A stretch of DNA of 64,000 bases. Source: Lamellibrachia satsuma (taxonomy: Eukaryota; Annelida; Polychaeta; Sabellida; Siboglinidae). Position 1 is the stretch's first letter. Every line of letters starts with the position of its first letter. Location of the stretch: positions 1,681,042 to 1,745,041 of the forward strand of contig BSQZ01000078.1 of NCBI GenBank assembly GCA_033239005.1, read 5' to 3'. The notes below the pieces were generated by a model. The model saw only the letters and a program-made list of their open reading frames with translations, made no database searches and had not been told where the DNA came from. Shown here one piece after another: positions 41,457 through 54,840 of this stretch. Made by a program: the position numbers and the translations under genes.

Positions 41457-43246
41457 ATGTTCATAGATACAGTAATATGCAATATGATATTCCCCCTATT
41501 TCCGATTCGAAACATCGCAGCGAGCAATATTTGCCGTGTCGAGAGAATTATAATATTTATATTAGCCAAACACATGATGCTCCAACTGTGGCACTGACAC
41601 ATTAATAATCTCCTAACCAGCAACTACAAAATCAATCATGTGCGCAGCGAAGTGTCGTTGTTTGCAAACGTGCCCTTTTCCCTGTTCAGAAATAATTTTT
41701 TCAGGGTGCAAACAGTCCTCCAAAAGGACCGTCTCGAAATCACTCGCACTTTATTCGTGGAAGGATAATTTATTAACCGTCAGGGATAATGCTTATCATC
41801 AAATTAATTAAACGAACAAACCAAAATCAAACCAAGGATCATATTGAAACGTTTAATGTTAGTGTATTGTACGTATATGTATGTCTGGTGTACATCAATC
41901 AGTAGCAGTTCTTCCGATATTAGCATCAGCAGGTGAACAATGCCGAAGAGTGTTGCGAACAGAGTTGCGAACAGAGTTGCGAACGTGGAGCTTATTTCTC
42001 TTGGGCAAGACGCTACATGCCCCACAGGAGGGGGCGTCTTGCTCTAGGAAAGGGGTAAGACAATTATATTTAATTAACGATTACATCTAGTAAGTGTTGT
42101 CAATTGTCACTGATGTTTTGGTATTACATACTATAGCCTCACGACAGTTGCATGACAGCATGGCTACCTCAAAATAATAAGTATATGAATAACTACAACC
42201 ATTTTCTCTTAATTAAGGTGGGCTACTTGCCCAACCTACCCTATGTGCGTTTGCGCGTGTATGCCGTATACGACACACGCGGGCACACACGCGGGCACAC
42301 ACGCACACATCTCACTATATATTGCTTGTGTTGCAAGATATTGAATGTTGAATACATTACATTCAATTAAATTTAAACAAAACCAATATGCACCTTTCAA
42401 AAATGCCATCCAGTTCCCACTAAACACAGAACACGTGTCGATATTATTCACATGTTATAATCAGTTTAGATAAGTGTCTCAATTGGAATATTATCATACT
42501 CCATTCAAACACAGTCCGCATACCTAAACAAGAGCGTCGGGGCAGTAGGCCTATACGTGGGTGTAGTGGAGGCAAGTCCGCGAACAGGCTTTCATTCCGC
42601 GTCTGCAGAATTTCGGTCACACGACTAAGTCACATGATCATCAAACTACCTGCAGCGTGAAACTGGCGTCCACGAGTTGCTTGCTGGAAAGTTTTTTGGT
42701 GACTGAAAGTAATTTTTTTTTAGTTTTGTTTCGATCAAATTTCAGTACTTATAATTGGCATTGGTTAGACATTCAGAGTGCTGAGTAAAGCCCTTGTATC
42801 AGAGCTATTGTTTGGATCTTACGTTGTTGCTCTATCCAGTGGCTGTGATGTTTAGTTGCCCCCCTCCCCCCCCCCACCAAATATGTTTCTGTGTTGGAGC
42901 ACGTCTGCCTATGTGCCACGGGTCAAGTTCGCTTCTAGGATACCTGATGTAAAATGCTCAGGATCACTTGTGAAAATAAACTCACTAAAGGCACGCACTC
43001 TTATAAAGACTGAATTCCAAATGTCCACTTTAGTGTCATTTTCTAGTCAAAAAAGTGATGAAACCACATTTTTATTTCACCATTTTCTAGCCGATGCAGT
43101 GCCAAACCTTGTTTTTTTTGCCTGGTTTATTTCAAATATAAAACCGAATTTGTGAGGATTTTAAGTTGGTAACAGAATGTCTGTCACAAACATGATTTTT
43201 TTACATAAAAATAAGACAAAACTGCACTGAACTTGCCCTAGCACCT
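41457..43246. other. Intergenic, minor repeats only
   Basis: Contains a relative (41610-41690) of the dispersed repeat at 27 kb, three copies of a CAGAGTTGCGAA-type 13-bp unit (41950-41988) and a CACGCGGGCACA duplication (42275-42305). The frame 42856-43155 matches no known family. Confidence 0.45.
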
Positions 43247-43281
43247 GGGCGGACTTGCCTCGACATTGGGCAAGTCCGCCC
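43247..43281. repeat. Perfect 13-bp-stem hairpin (GGGCGGACTTGCC)
   Basis: GGGCGGACTTGCC (43247-43259) and GGCAAGTCCGCCC (43269-43281) are exact complements around a 9-base loop. The same core appears singly at 42571-42581 and, with one change, at 47345-47357. It may be the end of a mobile element. There is no U-tract, so not a classical terminator. Confidence 0.85.
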
Positions 43282-43875
43282 ATGCTTGGGTAGGTCTACC
43301 AAGAGTCAGATTTGGATTTTGTTTTGTAACAGCTATGCCATTTGTTGATATCACAAAAGTGGGCAAGATATTTGCGTTCAATTTAAGGCCGAAACGGATC
43401 ATCTAGCTCTACAAATACAGTCTCCAGATCGATCTGACGTCCACCCGTGCTATGCTTGCCTTCTAGACAAGGCAGCTAAAGAAAACAGGCACCATTTCTG
43501 ACTGCTGGACTGCTGCAGGGAAAGTGATGGTAAACGACAATAGTGGTAATGTTATCCATATCTCAAATGAGTGTGACTAGGCAGTATATGGACGTAAGTG
43601 ATGTGTCAGTGACATCATGCCCAGTATGACTTGTGTGAGTTATAATTTTAACAATTGTAATTTTCTATGTATTACTAGTATGTATGTTCTTGTCATCTGG
43701 ATCTCCAAATCATGTTTTACTCAACAAAACTAAATGTCATTCAGAGTGTTTGTTTAGTTGTTATGATTGTATTCTACACTATTACTCACAGCAGTGACCT
43801 GCTATGTTACTTTGACATCTCAATGTACTACTGCCGGTGCATATGTGATCAAATAAGACAGTTAAACCAAGTTAA
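43282..43875. other. Intergenic or LINE 5' flank, nothing recognised
   Basis: No domain is visible. The true 5' end of the LINE could lie here, because the start of the endonuclease region near 43.9 kb is ill-defined. Confidence 0.4.
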
Positions 43876-44175
43876 ATGGTACTGAATGATTATACAAATA
43901 TGGTGGATTTATTTCCATTTGCAAATGTTGATTATGATGATTATACGACCATAAATTACATATCTAAACCAAACTATGACCAACACTTACACGAACTTAA
44001 TCCAGTCAGCACAGACTTAAACTTTAGCTCCTTCAATTACAAAGACTATGGTGTTTGTGACTTATGAAAAAGATATAGATCCTGATAAAAAAATTTATAA
44101 TGACAGTTTGGTATCTTGCAAATATTACATAGAAGAGCATTTCCATTCTGATGTCCAACTTAATAAAGAAGTGTT

Positions 44176-44766
44176 CCTTTGATATTATTGCCATAACCGA
44201 AACTTGGGCAGATCAAATAAATAGTACTTAACATTATAATATGCCAGGTTATAATGTGTTTAACACTGTAAGAATTAACAAAAAAGGTGGAGGTGTTGCA
44301 CTCTACATAAAAGACATTTTCGAAAGCAAGTTAATCACAAATAAATCAGTGGTGCTTGATAATATTCTTGAGTGTGTAACGGTAGAAACTAACCTTGAAA
44401 AAAGAGTAATATGTTGATAAGCTGTGTATACAGAGCACCAGGACAAAGGTTATCAACATTTTGTGACAGTCTTGAGCCAATTTTAAACAATGACCGCAAC
44501 AATAAAACAATGTTTGTGGTGACTTCAACATAAACTTGTTGCAACATGAGTCACAAGACAGTGTGAGACATTTCCTAGATTTAATGTATGGCATAGGATT
44601 GTATCCGCTCATAACTAAACCTACCAGAATTACACGCACTACTACAACCCTCATTGATAATATATTTACAACAGATATTGAACAACACTATGCTTGTGGA
44701 TTACTCATAAATGATATAAGTGATCACCTTCCAATATTTGCAATGTGTAAAAGTAATATAGAATAA
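44176..44766 (+). pseudogene. LINE apurinic-type endonuclease domain, broken
   Basis: The domain nicks target DNA. Motifs in order: FDIIAITETW (catalytic Glu region, 44179-44208), KKGGGVALYIKD (44280), CVYRAPG (44425), GDFNINL (44518), RITRTTTTLIDNIF (44629) and SDHLPIFA (44719). They fall in different frames, with at least two shifts between them and a stop soon after the last, so the domain is not translatable as one piece. Confidence 0.85.
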
Positions 44767-45343
44767 AGATAACCAAAATAAACGTAACACAAGATGTATA
44801 CGTCAAATAAAAGAAGAAAATATTACCTTACTCAATTGTAAACTGGGTAAGTTCTCATGGGAACATGTGCTGGATAAGAATAATGTCAATGAAGCATATG
44901 ATACTTTTATTTCTGATTTTACATGTATTTTTGATAAATGTTGCCTTGTGAAAGGGGTCAATGTAAAAACTATCCGACATGAACCAAAGAAACCATGGCT
45001 AACAAGTAGTCTAGTAAATGCTTGCCACAAAAAATAACTTGTATCGGTTATTCCTAAAACACAGAACAATTAATACAGAAAACATATATAAATTATATAA
45101 AAACAAACTGACAGCTGTTCTGAGGTGTGCAAAAAAGAAATGTTACTGTGCATTATTGTTGGAGCAGAAAAACAATATTGCAGGTACATGGAGGATATTA
45201 TGAACAATTATGGGTAAAGTGCAGAAGAAACATGAATACCCTGAACATTTTATCAACAACGATAAATTCATTGGAACTAAAGAAAATGTTGCCAGCATGT
45301 TTAACGAATTCTTTACAAATGTAGGTCCAGACCTTGCTAAAAC

Positions 45344-46951
45344 ATGATAACTCCAGTTGGTTCATCTGTATTTGATTACTTAAAAAATAGAAATGACAAC
45401 TGCATGTTTTTGTCACCAGTTGATGAAAAAGAAGTTCATAAGGTTGTTGAAAGCTGCAAAAACAAAAGCTCAACTGATGTAGATGGTCTTAGTATGAATA
45501 TTGTCGAACGTGTAATTACCACAATTATTAAACCACTGACCCATGTTTTTAATGCATCTTTCAAAACTGGGCTTTTCCCAGACAAACTGAAAATTGCCAA
45601 AATAATTCCTATATTTAAGGCTGGAAACAAAGAAAACTGCACACACTATAGACCAATCTCATTACTGCCACAATTTTCTAAAATATTAGAGAAACTTTTT
45701 AATACTCGACTAAGTGCATTTGTTGACAAATATAAGGTCATTAATCCTAGTCAATATGGATTTCGTGAAAATATGTCCACCTCGTATGCCCTAAGTGAGT
45801 TGGTTAATGAAATAACTGCATCTCTAGATAGCAAAATGCTCACAATGGGTGTTTTATTGACTTAAAAAAGCTTTTGATACAGTTGATCATAAATTGCTTT
45901 GTAAAAAAATTGAGTTCTATGGTATTAGTGGTGTGGCACATAATTGATAAGAAGTTATTTATCAAATAGATCACAGTTTGTCTGTTTTGATGGATTCCAC
46001 TCTATCTTGTTAAATATATCATGTGGTGTTCCGCAAGGTTCAGTATTAGGACCTAAACTCCTTATATTGTATGTGAATGATTTATGTAACATTTCTAAAC
46101 TCGTAAAATATATCTTGTTTGCTGATGATACTAATTTGTTTTGTGCAAAAAAAATCAATCAACTTATTACAACAGTATCATCTGTTCTGCACAAAATGTG
46201 TACTTGGTTTGCTGTAAACAAGTTGTCCTTGAATGTTTCGAAAACAAGTTACATGTTATTTGGTAACAGTACTCTGAGTGCTAATATTGACATAACAATC
46301 ACTGGTGTAAACATTGATAGAGTACGGGTTGTCAAGTTTCTTGGTGTACTAATCGATGAGAAGCTGAATTGGAAAGACCATATAGCAAATGTTAAATTTA
46401 AACTCTCAAAGAGTACAGCCATATTGTATAAGTGTAGTCAGCTAGTAGACATACAGTCTATGCACATCCTGTACTGCTCTATGTTCTTACCGTATATTAA
46501 TTACTGTTCTGAAATATGGGGAAACACTTATCCTACCAATATCAGTGGTATTGTCATACTCCAAAAGAGAGCAATGAGACTATTGTATGGTGCGAATCGT
46601 ATTGACCACACAACCCCTCTATTCTACAGGTCACGTGCATTAAAATTTGTAGACCTGGTAAAATTGAAAACAGCTGTTTTTATGTTTAAAGCATACCAGT
46701 GCAAGTTACCAGTTAACATACAACAACACTTTGTGAAGAAAGATATTTCAACAATAACATGTCAAACAAATCAACTTGTGAGGTGTTGTGTTACCACAAA
46801 TATTAGAGCTATGACTCTTTCTGTATATGGCATAAGTTTCTGGAATTCTCTAAATACTGAGCTCACTAACATTAAACCAGTAAGGCCATTCAAACACAGG
46901 TATAAGAAAACAATCATAAGTGAATATACATACTTAGCTTGTATAACATAA
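45344..46951 (+). pseudogene. LINE reverse transcriptase, two long frames broken by a frameshift
   Basis: The first frame (45344-45865) has HYRPISLLPQFSKILEKL and INPSQYGFRENMSTSYAL, typical RT motifs 1 and 2. It shifts near 45855 just before LKKAFDTVDHKLL (motif A, catalytic Asp). The second frame (45944-46951) has GVPQGSVLGP (motif B), LFADDTNLF (motif C, the two catalytic Asp residues) and VRVVKFLGVLIDEKL. The end includes QKRAMRLLYG. A stop in the motif A to B stretch (LIRSY follows a TGA near 45945) is a second break. Catalytic residues are kept, so the damage is modest. Confidence 0.92.
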
Positions 46952-47310
46952 TCTAGTTTCTGTTACTAGTTGCTGTTGCTAGTTCTGAATTAACAGAACA
47001 TATAATATTTCAATAATTTTGTATCAAGTTTATTGAGTATAATAATAGGACTCTATTCCTTATAAATGTAGGCATTTGAATTGCACGTGATTCAGTATTT
47101 TCTAATTGCACATATTCTGATTACTCAAGTGTTATTAAATGAATAGCTATGTAGGGGATACATTATATACAAGTTATTTTCACTTCTTTTGTATTCGTTT
47201 CAAACATCTCTTTACGTCACTGAAAAAAATATTGTCACGGCTATTGCAGCCATTACTATGTTTGTTGTTTGAATAAACAATTATTGTATTGTATTGTATT
47301 GCATCGCATT

Positions 47311-50300
47311 GTATTAGTGTCCAAGGGCAAGGCTTAGCCTTAGGGGCGGACTTGTCCGGGTTTCTCATATGCCTAACCCACTACGGCTATATGGCAGTAA
47401 GCCCTGCAGTATTTACTGCCTGGAGACAAAGATAAACGTTCCAATTAATCAAACTGCGCATTGTAGCAGTGTATGTGATAACATATTAGCGCTTGTTTGG
47501 CTAACCATGTTCCAGTTGCATAATTTATTCGGGGCTGACACAAGGTCTAGCGATCACGCATGCGTGTCGTAGAAGGTCGCTTCCGGTGTGGGTTTGTATA
47601 CAAAATTAACGTGATCATTATTATTATTATTAAAAAATAATAATTAGTTTGATCTCAGTCACAATTTAACACATGGCGACATGCACCTGTAGAATGATTT
47701 AATCGACTCGGAGGTGTTGATATTGTCAACGAAGCTGCTTTGTCCTTTCTCGGCTTTTTTAGTCGTAAGCTTGGCATTGGCCATTGCCTTGTCTGGGGCT
47801 GGGCTTGGCCTTGCCCTTGCCGGCTTGGTGGACAGAAGTGTAAAAATGAGACATGGCTATTTTTCCATCACACATCAGCAAAAACTAAATGGAATGTTGA
47901 CTGGGAATGAAGATTTAAAAAGTGATTGGTTATAGGGCCTAGAGTAAATGTATGGCCATGCCCATGGGCTGGCATGGGTTATGGATAGTTTTCTATAAAA
48001 TAAAATATTTTGTTTATGACCAACATTACATTTTTTTAATTCTCTCCCTGAAACAGTCGTACAGGCAAAATACTTTTAAAAACCGCCTGAACCTATTATT
48101 TACCAATTGGGCAATTCTATATAATTTTTAAGCACCTTTAAAAATTTCAACCGGCATTCTGAAACTATTAATTGATGACGATGAAGACCTGATCAATGAG
48201 GAGTCACAAGAATCCTGCGATCAGAACCATCATATGGTATCTTAAGGTATTTACAAAAACTGCCCTGTGCATTAAAACTTTGCAAGTACATGCATTATGA
48301 CCATGGGTATCGTTTTAATCATCATAGGCAATGAAGTAAAGTTTGTAGTTGGTAGTTAATAGTAACTGGATAACACTTGAGTCTTTACATCGACATAGTT
48401 CCAATGTCCACTATGTCCTTTACTTGTCTGCATCTTTGGGTTCTACTACAGTAATAACTGTAGTAAAGCTTTTTTAATCTTTTAAACACCTTCATTTATT
48501 CATCGTAATTGATAGATATGAGAAAAACGTGGCCTTAATAAATAAGTGTTGGTTCTTTTAAAATTGGAATCTGTCCTTCTCTTAGATATAGTCAAGCTTT
48601 TTAACACAAGGATATTAAATTATATAGCGTTTATTTTTTTTTTAAAAGAGTCAGAAACATTAGGTAGAGTTGCTACACAACACAAAATTTTCCATAAATC
48701 AGGTGGCACATTAAATGGAATAATGATTTTTTTATACAGTGAAATTTATATTTATTATTTGTTTACACCTGAATGTACATGACGATAGTGGACATTGTAG
48801 ATAAACTGTAAATATATATAGAATTGCCTGATTGGACCAGGACTCCACATCACTTTGAAAACATCTGAAACTATAGATATCTTCCGAGATATTTATTCCA
48901 AATTGCATTTCCACTATAAATCTTTGGTTGTCCCTTGTTCTGATAATGACTTTTGCGCGTCCCAGTTCACGATTATGCTTAATGATTCTGTTTTGTTGCG
49001 CCTCTGAGCTCAGGTTCCTGAGGATATAGACGCCATAGAAGTTAATTATTATTATTATTAAAGGAAATAAATTTTTTCCTCAATGAACTGAAAAAGAATT
49101 TACAGAAAAATGAAGGCTTCACTCGAATACTTGCGATTGCTGAAAGCGACAAAGTGTTGTGGAAAATGGATGTCCAGTTGGAGATATCGTACACTAGCTT
49201 CATTACATCCAAACAATGACGGACATGTTTGCAACACACATGTTCCAGCAGGTGAGCTAATAGGCTACCAAATGTTTCTGAATTTGCAGTGTTGGGGAAG
49301 GTTTGGTGGTTTTTGCCAAAAAATTAATTATTCTAGAGCAAAAACCATTCAACCATCCCAAATATTATTAATATATCAGTTGATCGAGTCAGTAACTGGA
49401 GCATTTCTCATCTCATGTTGATCATATGTTAGATAATGCATAGTTGTATGGCTTATATTTTATGGAATATTTATACAAATATATTAAGGTCATTATTTTG
49501 GATGCCAGTTGGCTTTGAAACATTGATGTACAATCATTTCCTGGCACCTAATGGTAATTTTTTATTAGGTTATTACACCTCTTTGATTTGTCCCAAAGAC
49601 TTTTTTGACACTGTTACCAACAAACATGTAACAACCCACAACTCACAAAATGCAACATATTCATTCATTGTATGGTGCAACTGTTTGCTTGACATCACAG
49701 CGATGTGACAAAAATAATGTTTGCTAGCTGACAGATGTAGTTGCCAAAATAATCAGCTAAGAAACAAATTTGTTCACCATATGCTTATTGAAATTCAACA
49801 CCATTACCAACAATTAGAATATAAGTTCCTTTGTTGGTAAAAATTGAAAATATGTGACATCAAATGAATATGTAACACAAAGGAAAATATGATGAAAAAC
49901 TACATGTTTTTCAGAAAGTGGAATTTTTCTGAAAAGTCTTTCACATAAAATATTTTGTGATTCATGCAATGATATTGATACATCCATCATATTTCCCCTT
50001 AATTCAAATGTTTGTCTTCCAAATGGTACCCTATTTACATAGATAAACCCCCCAAAAATTAAGGTAAAGTTATTGTTATTAAGCCATTTAATGTACTTTG
50101 TGCAACATCTCTTAACAATGGTATTGAAAAACTGTGTCAGCAGAGTATATTTGTTGAAATGTCGTTTTTAGCAAAATGTTATTAATATTCAGCGTTACCA
50201 TTTACTGTACATAAATCAGAACACACTAGACATGTGCTGATCAACTTTTTGTATAGAAATCAGACACACTTATTTTTGGTTTGGTTTCGAAGCCCGATTG

Positions 50301-51750
50301 ATGGTCTAAAAATATGTGGTGTAATTAAGTCTTGATTTTCAACTTTTCAATTAGACCTACAAATACAGCATTTTACCTGCAATAAGTTACATTAACGTAA
50401 TTGGACCAAGCCTGGGTAATAAAGCTAATTTGTTGGAAGTTGAGGGGTATTTCTGTCTTTGTGCCAGTAGTTGAATCCATATATTTGTTCAGATACAATG
50501 CACCTGTAGTGGTACAGCCATTGTTTTTGATTGATTTCAGGGTAGCAACAAACAAGAACATAATGTTATCAATGTTAAAAATAGAAAAATGTGAAAATCA
50601 CATTAACCATCCAAACTGACACAACTAGCTACATATCCTTAACTATGAATCCAAGCAATAATAATAAAAAATTATAATGGAGTTCAAAAATCTACTTGAT
50701 TAATTGGGAATTAATTTGCCTAAGAACCAGAGTCACCATCAAATCTCTTATTTACTGAGTGTTGACCAAATGTAGTTGAAAACAATGAAGGTTTTGAGGC
50801 GTTACCTTACTGTACAAAGTCTGATAATTTTTATAAAAAAATTATTTTATATAGTATCCATAGAATACCATCAACTGCATTTATCAATGCCAAACTACAT
50901 CTGTTTAACTGCCAAAGAAATGAATGAAGCATTTAATTGAGGACGGACCTTTAATTACAAGTGAAAATGACTGGAAATTAAGTCTCAGTAATTGACACTA
51001 AAATGTGACTGAGAAAGATCACTCCCTGTCAACACAGACTAAACACAACATAGAGGGGGTTGTGGGCTGACCAGTGGCCAGTGGACCAGTGGTATATGGC
51101 CACTACACAAAGACATCTGTTCCACATGAACAGTTCAACTATTCCATTTGTTTGTTGTTGTTCCGTTTCTAATGGTCGATGCTGAAGACATTTGGTGGAG
51201 AAGAAGCAGTCGGAAGTACGAGAGACCCAAGCAGTGGGCCTGACAGCACCAGCTTACACTGATGCTTAACTTGACTTATGTAGCAATTACTCGCCATCCC
51301 CTCACTGACAGCTGTGGTAGATCTTGCCCTGACAGCACAGAGAACACAATAAAAGTGACAGCAGCAAGTTGGAATAGTACAAAGGTGGCCCCCCAAAACA
51401 CTGGGGGGAGTCCATGCCACAACACCCCCTGAACACGCCCCCTTTATTTATGTTGTTGCTGGTCCACTGCACCTTCTTAAAACCCTGTGATGTGCAACTT
51501 CTGAAAAATTAAACTGCTTCTATAAATCTCTTTAGAGACAGCCACTGTGGTTTATTTACTGTTGTCATTTGAAATGGTTGACATATTTTGCATCTGTAGC
51601 CGCCTTGAAGTCACAAGTTGTTCCGTTTAGCCTGAAAAAAAAACATTGGGGTTCATGAAGGACAAATCTTGTGTATAAATTGCAAGCCTCAGATTGTTTT
51701 AACTCTAATTTTTATCACGGTTTTATCTCTCCTCAGCCAGATGCTGGCAG
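47311..51750. other. Intergenic, no gene recognised
   Basis: AT-rich DNA with only short frames. The frame 47714-47935 has a hydrophobic Ala/Leu/Gly segment (ALAIALSGAGLGLALAGLV) that could be a signal or membrane segment but has no further support. The frame 49110-49421 (103 codons) matches nothing I know. Simple TTATTA runs occur at 47617-47645 and 49046-49062. Confidence 0.4.
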
Positions 51751-51759
51751 AGCATCCCT

Positions 51760-52970
51760 AGATGGTTGCTTGGATTTCAAGAACAGATGTTAAAAACTGT
51801 GATCCATATAATGTTTGGCATGACATGTTTGCGAGCATTTTATGGACATTTTTGATTGTTCTGGCTGTTGTAACCAACGATAACAATAACAGTACCAACG
51901 GTAATATAACAAGCAACATACTGAAAGTTGTGGAAGATGCAAAAGTGTTTAGAAGGGTTAACACTGATAGTGATAAACAACATTTACAAAGTGCTCTAGA
52001 CAAATTAGTTAAATGGTCTGAGAAATGGCAGATGTTATTGCATTTTTGGAAATGTAAGTGCCTACATACAGGACACAGGAACTTGGATATAAACTATCAA
52101 ATGGGAGATTCTGTTTTAGGTACTACCGTAAAAAGAAGGACTTGGGGGGTAACAATAAGTGCTGATATGAAAGTTTCAGAGCAGTGTGGTATCGCAACTT
52201 CAAAGGGTAATAAAAAAAGCTAATTATACCTCTATTATTATTATTATTATCATCTTTATTCGGACTCAAGATCCACAAACATGTTCATATTAAACAAATT
52301 GTAAGGTAGAAATAGCAGCTAGAAAACAAATTATATTGTGCTGAGATATGAAATCACAGCATTACATTCTTCCTTATTGAAATATATAAGGCAATAGATA
52401 GGCCTCATTTAGAAAACTGTATACAAGCTAGGAGACCATATTGTAAGAAGGATATAGATACGCTTGAAAGAATACAGAGGAGAGCAACTAAAATGATTCC
52501 AGAACTGAGAGACCTTAGTTATGAAGAACGACTGAAAGAAACAACCCTAGAGACAAGGCGGTTAAGTCTTAACCACCTTGTCTCTAACCGTTAAGAGGAG
52601 ATCAAATTGAAGGTTTTAAGATATTGAATGGGTATGAGAATATTGATAGAAATATTTTTGTTCTCATTCAAGAAAGATAATAGAACTAGAGGACATGAGG
52701 TAACATTAGTAAAGGATCAGTGTAGATTAGATATCAGGAAGTACTTGTTCTCACACAGGACAATCGGTGAATGGAACAAATTATCTACATATTGTGTAAC
52801 TGCTAGCAGCGTGAATATGTTTAAAAACAAGGTTGACATATATCTCCGGAGCGCTGATTACACATGGATTAAAAATGTTGGACTCTCAATAAGCCAGTGC
52901 CTTCCTTGTCCACCTGCCATCTGGGCCTTTGCCTTAGATGGCAATCTTGTTAAATCTTGTTAAATATAAC
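51760..52970 (+). mobile_element. LINE fragment: C-terminal half of reverse transcriptase
   Basis: Translation gives VVEDAKVFRRVNTDSDKQHL (following a degraded FADD motif), LVKWSEKWQMLLHFWKCKCL, WGVTISADMKVSEQCGIA, then after an interruption LERIQRRATKMIPELRDLSY and finally LDIRKYLFSHRTIGEWNKLS and SSVNMFKNKVDIYL. This is a different LINE subfamily from that at 44-47 kb and the parent type of the 3' fragments at 27.9 and 39.5 kb. A foreign or rearranged stretch (about 52222-52380, with a TTATTATTA run) and an inverted templated duplication (52549-52592) break the frame. Confidence 0.88.
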
Positions 52971-54147
52971 TGTTAATGGGGAGATGCAGAGAAAGATAAT
53001 ATAACTTCAGTTTGGGATCTTTTTATAGTGTCAACATAAATCAAAAGCATGCTAGTTCTAGTCATGCATAAAATAGTGTATACATTTTAAAATGCTAGTG
53101 TGTAATGGGGAAACCTAATGATTTAGTGTAAAACACTGTATAAATAACAAATTATTCATAGAAATTATGTATGTAGTTGCCAGTTTTTGTTGATTTGGTG
53201 ATTGAATGTAGGAGGAACCCCCACACCTGCAAATCTTCAGCCAAAATTTTTCAATCCTTTCAGAAAAACATTAACATTTTTTAACAAACATTTACAACTT
53301 TTAAAATGTTATCAAATGCCCCATGAAGAAATGTCTTGGCATGTAAATATTGTATGGGTAAATCACTTTCCAACAAAGTTATAAAAAACCTTTTTCATTA
53401 TAGAACATTTTTAAATGTGTAGACATTTCTACCAACACATGATGTAATTGTTAATTGAATTAAAAATTAATTGTTAATTTAACTTAATTGAAGAATTTGG
53501 GAGGTTAATTTAATTTAATTTAATTGACCTGAGAAATGTATGTTAAGTTAATTTAATTTGAAAATTTCTGAGTTAATTGTAATTTAATTATTTAACTTTT
53601 CAAGTTAATTGACCCATGCCTGGTTTACACTTCAATTCAAAAGTTGTTAGTTTGCTTTCATTTGTTTTCTATGGTGGAACACTCATTCAATTACCCAGTA
53701 TGTCTCCATTATCTCACTTGGTTTGGAGCACATGAACTTTATGTGTTCACAACAGATTAGACATTTACCCCCTGGGGTTGGTATTTTATTTACCCTGCAT
53801 GGACACTGTGTTTTATTGAGTGCAGTAAAGGCTGTCTGTCTACTAAATGCTCATTGAAAGCTTACATGAAATGCCTATGAGGCCATCTAAAATGAACCCC
53901 GCCCCCTTTCCCACCCATGCTTCAGTGTTACACAATCTTTGAGTGATCTTTATTGTAAAGAATATAGGTGTAACCTTTTGATTAAATTTAGTAATTATCA
54001 TATTAAAACACTTTTAATGACAGCCCAAAATGATAAGTAATGTTTTTATTTCAACAACTTTTCATATATAATACAAGCCTATAATGGTAATGAAACAATT
54101 AATAGAAAAGCAAGGCAATTTTGGCACCCTATCCTAAGTCAACACCA
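52971..54147. other. Intergenic; TTAATTT-rich tract at 53447-53620
   Basis: No gene is recognised. The 170-bp tract is built of TTAATTTAATT-like words on both strands; it is low-complexity rather than a clean tandem array. Confidence 0.5.
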
Positions 54148-54272
54148 CATTGTAACAGTATTACATGCACATTAACAGCACATTGTAACAGTTTTACATA
54201 CACATTAACACAATATTGTAACAGTATTACATGCACATTAACACTACATTGTAACAATATTACATGCACATT
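54148..54272. repeat. 33-bp tandem repeat, about 4 copies
   Basis: The unit has ACATTGTAACAGTATTACAT followed by GCACATTAAC. Read in one frame it gives HCNSITCTLTA repeats (54121-54345), a by-product of a unit divisible by three. Confidence 0.88.
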
Positions 54273-54639
54273 CATTGGCATTCTCAGTCAAACTTTCTCA
54301 GCTGAAGGCAGCCCAAATGTCCCCCTTTTGACTGATGGCCCCTAGCTTTGTGTTTCACACATTCTAAAATAACGTATTGTGTGGCGGACCCCTGGAACTA
54401 CATGTTGCCCCCCCAATGTTCCACGCCCCCAATTTGGGCACCCCGTTTTAAGGACAATAAAAATGTCATCGTTAACATGATTTGTTGTTTTGGGCTTACT
54501 GATGAATAAAATGTTTAAATAATATCGCATTATGGCAGCATCCTTTCTAACTGTTCTTCAACATCGGAAAGTTGTTAACCAGCAGCATGTGTGCACTCAC
54601 GGAAACATAGTTTTATAATGCAGATAGTACAATATTTAG

Positions 54640-54840
54640 TCATTAGACATTGTAATGACTTTTAATGTGTAACATTCTTCTAGTAGTCGTTCTAGTGTTC
54701 CTCATTAGACATTGTAATAACTGTTGTAATGTGTAACTTTGTTTTAGTAGTCCTTCTAGCAATCCTCACTAGACATTGTAATAACTGAACATTGTAATGT
54801 GTAACTTTGTTAGTAATCATTCTAGCATTCCTTTTGTAGC
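54640..54840. repeat. About 70-bp tandem repeat, 3 diverged copies
   Basis: Each copy has TTAGACATTGTAATAACT (or a variant), AATGTGTAACTTTGTT and AGTAGTCCTTCTAGCAATCC. Copies differ by small indels. Confidence 0.85.

Larger units (their letters stand above)
43876..47310 (+). mobile_element. CR1/L2-like (Jockey-superfamily) LINE, nearly full-length, inactive
   Basis: Non-LTR retrotransposon carrying endonuclease and reverse transcriptase in the order expected. It ends in AATAAACAATTATTGTATTG and a short (TTGTA)n tail (about 47284-47303) instead of poly(A), which is usual for CR1/L2-type elements. Several frameshifts and stops interrupt the ORF, so it is dead. The 5' boundary is approximate and no target duplication was found. 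The clade is a judgement from motifs, not from a tree. Confidence 0.88.

Noticed and set aside
47714..47935. Small membrane or secreted protein with a hydrophobic Ala/Leu/Gly segment
   Set aside because: A single hydrophobic run in a short frame is not enough evidence; no neighbouring exon or family match.
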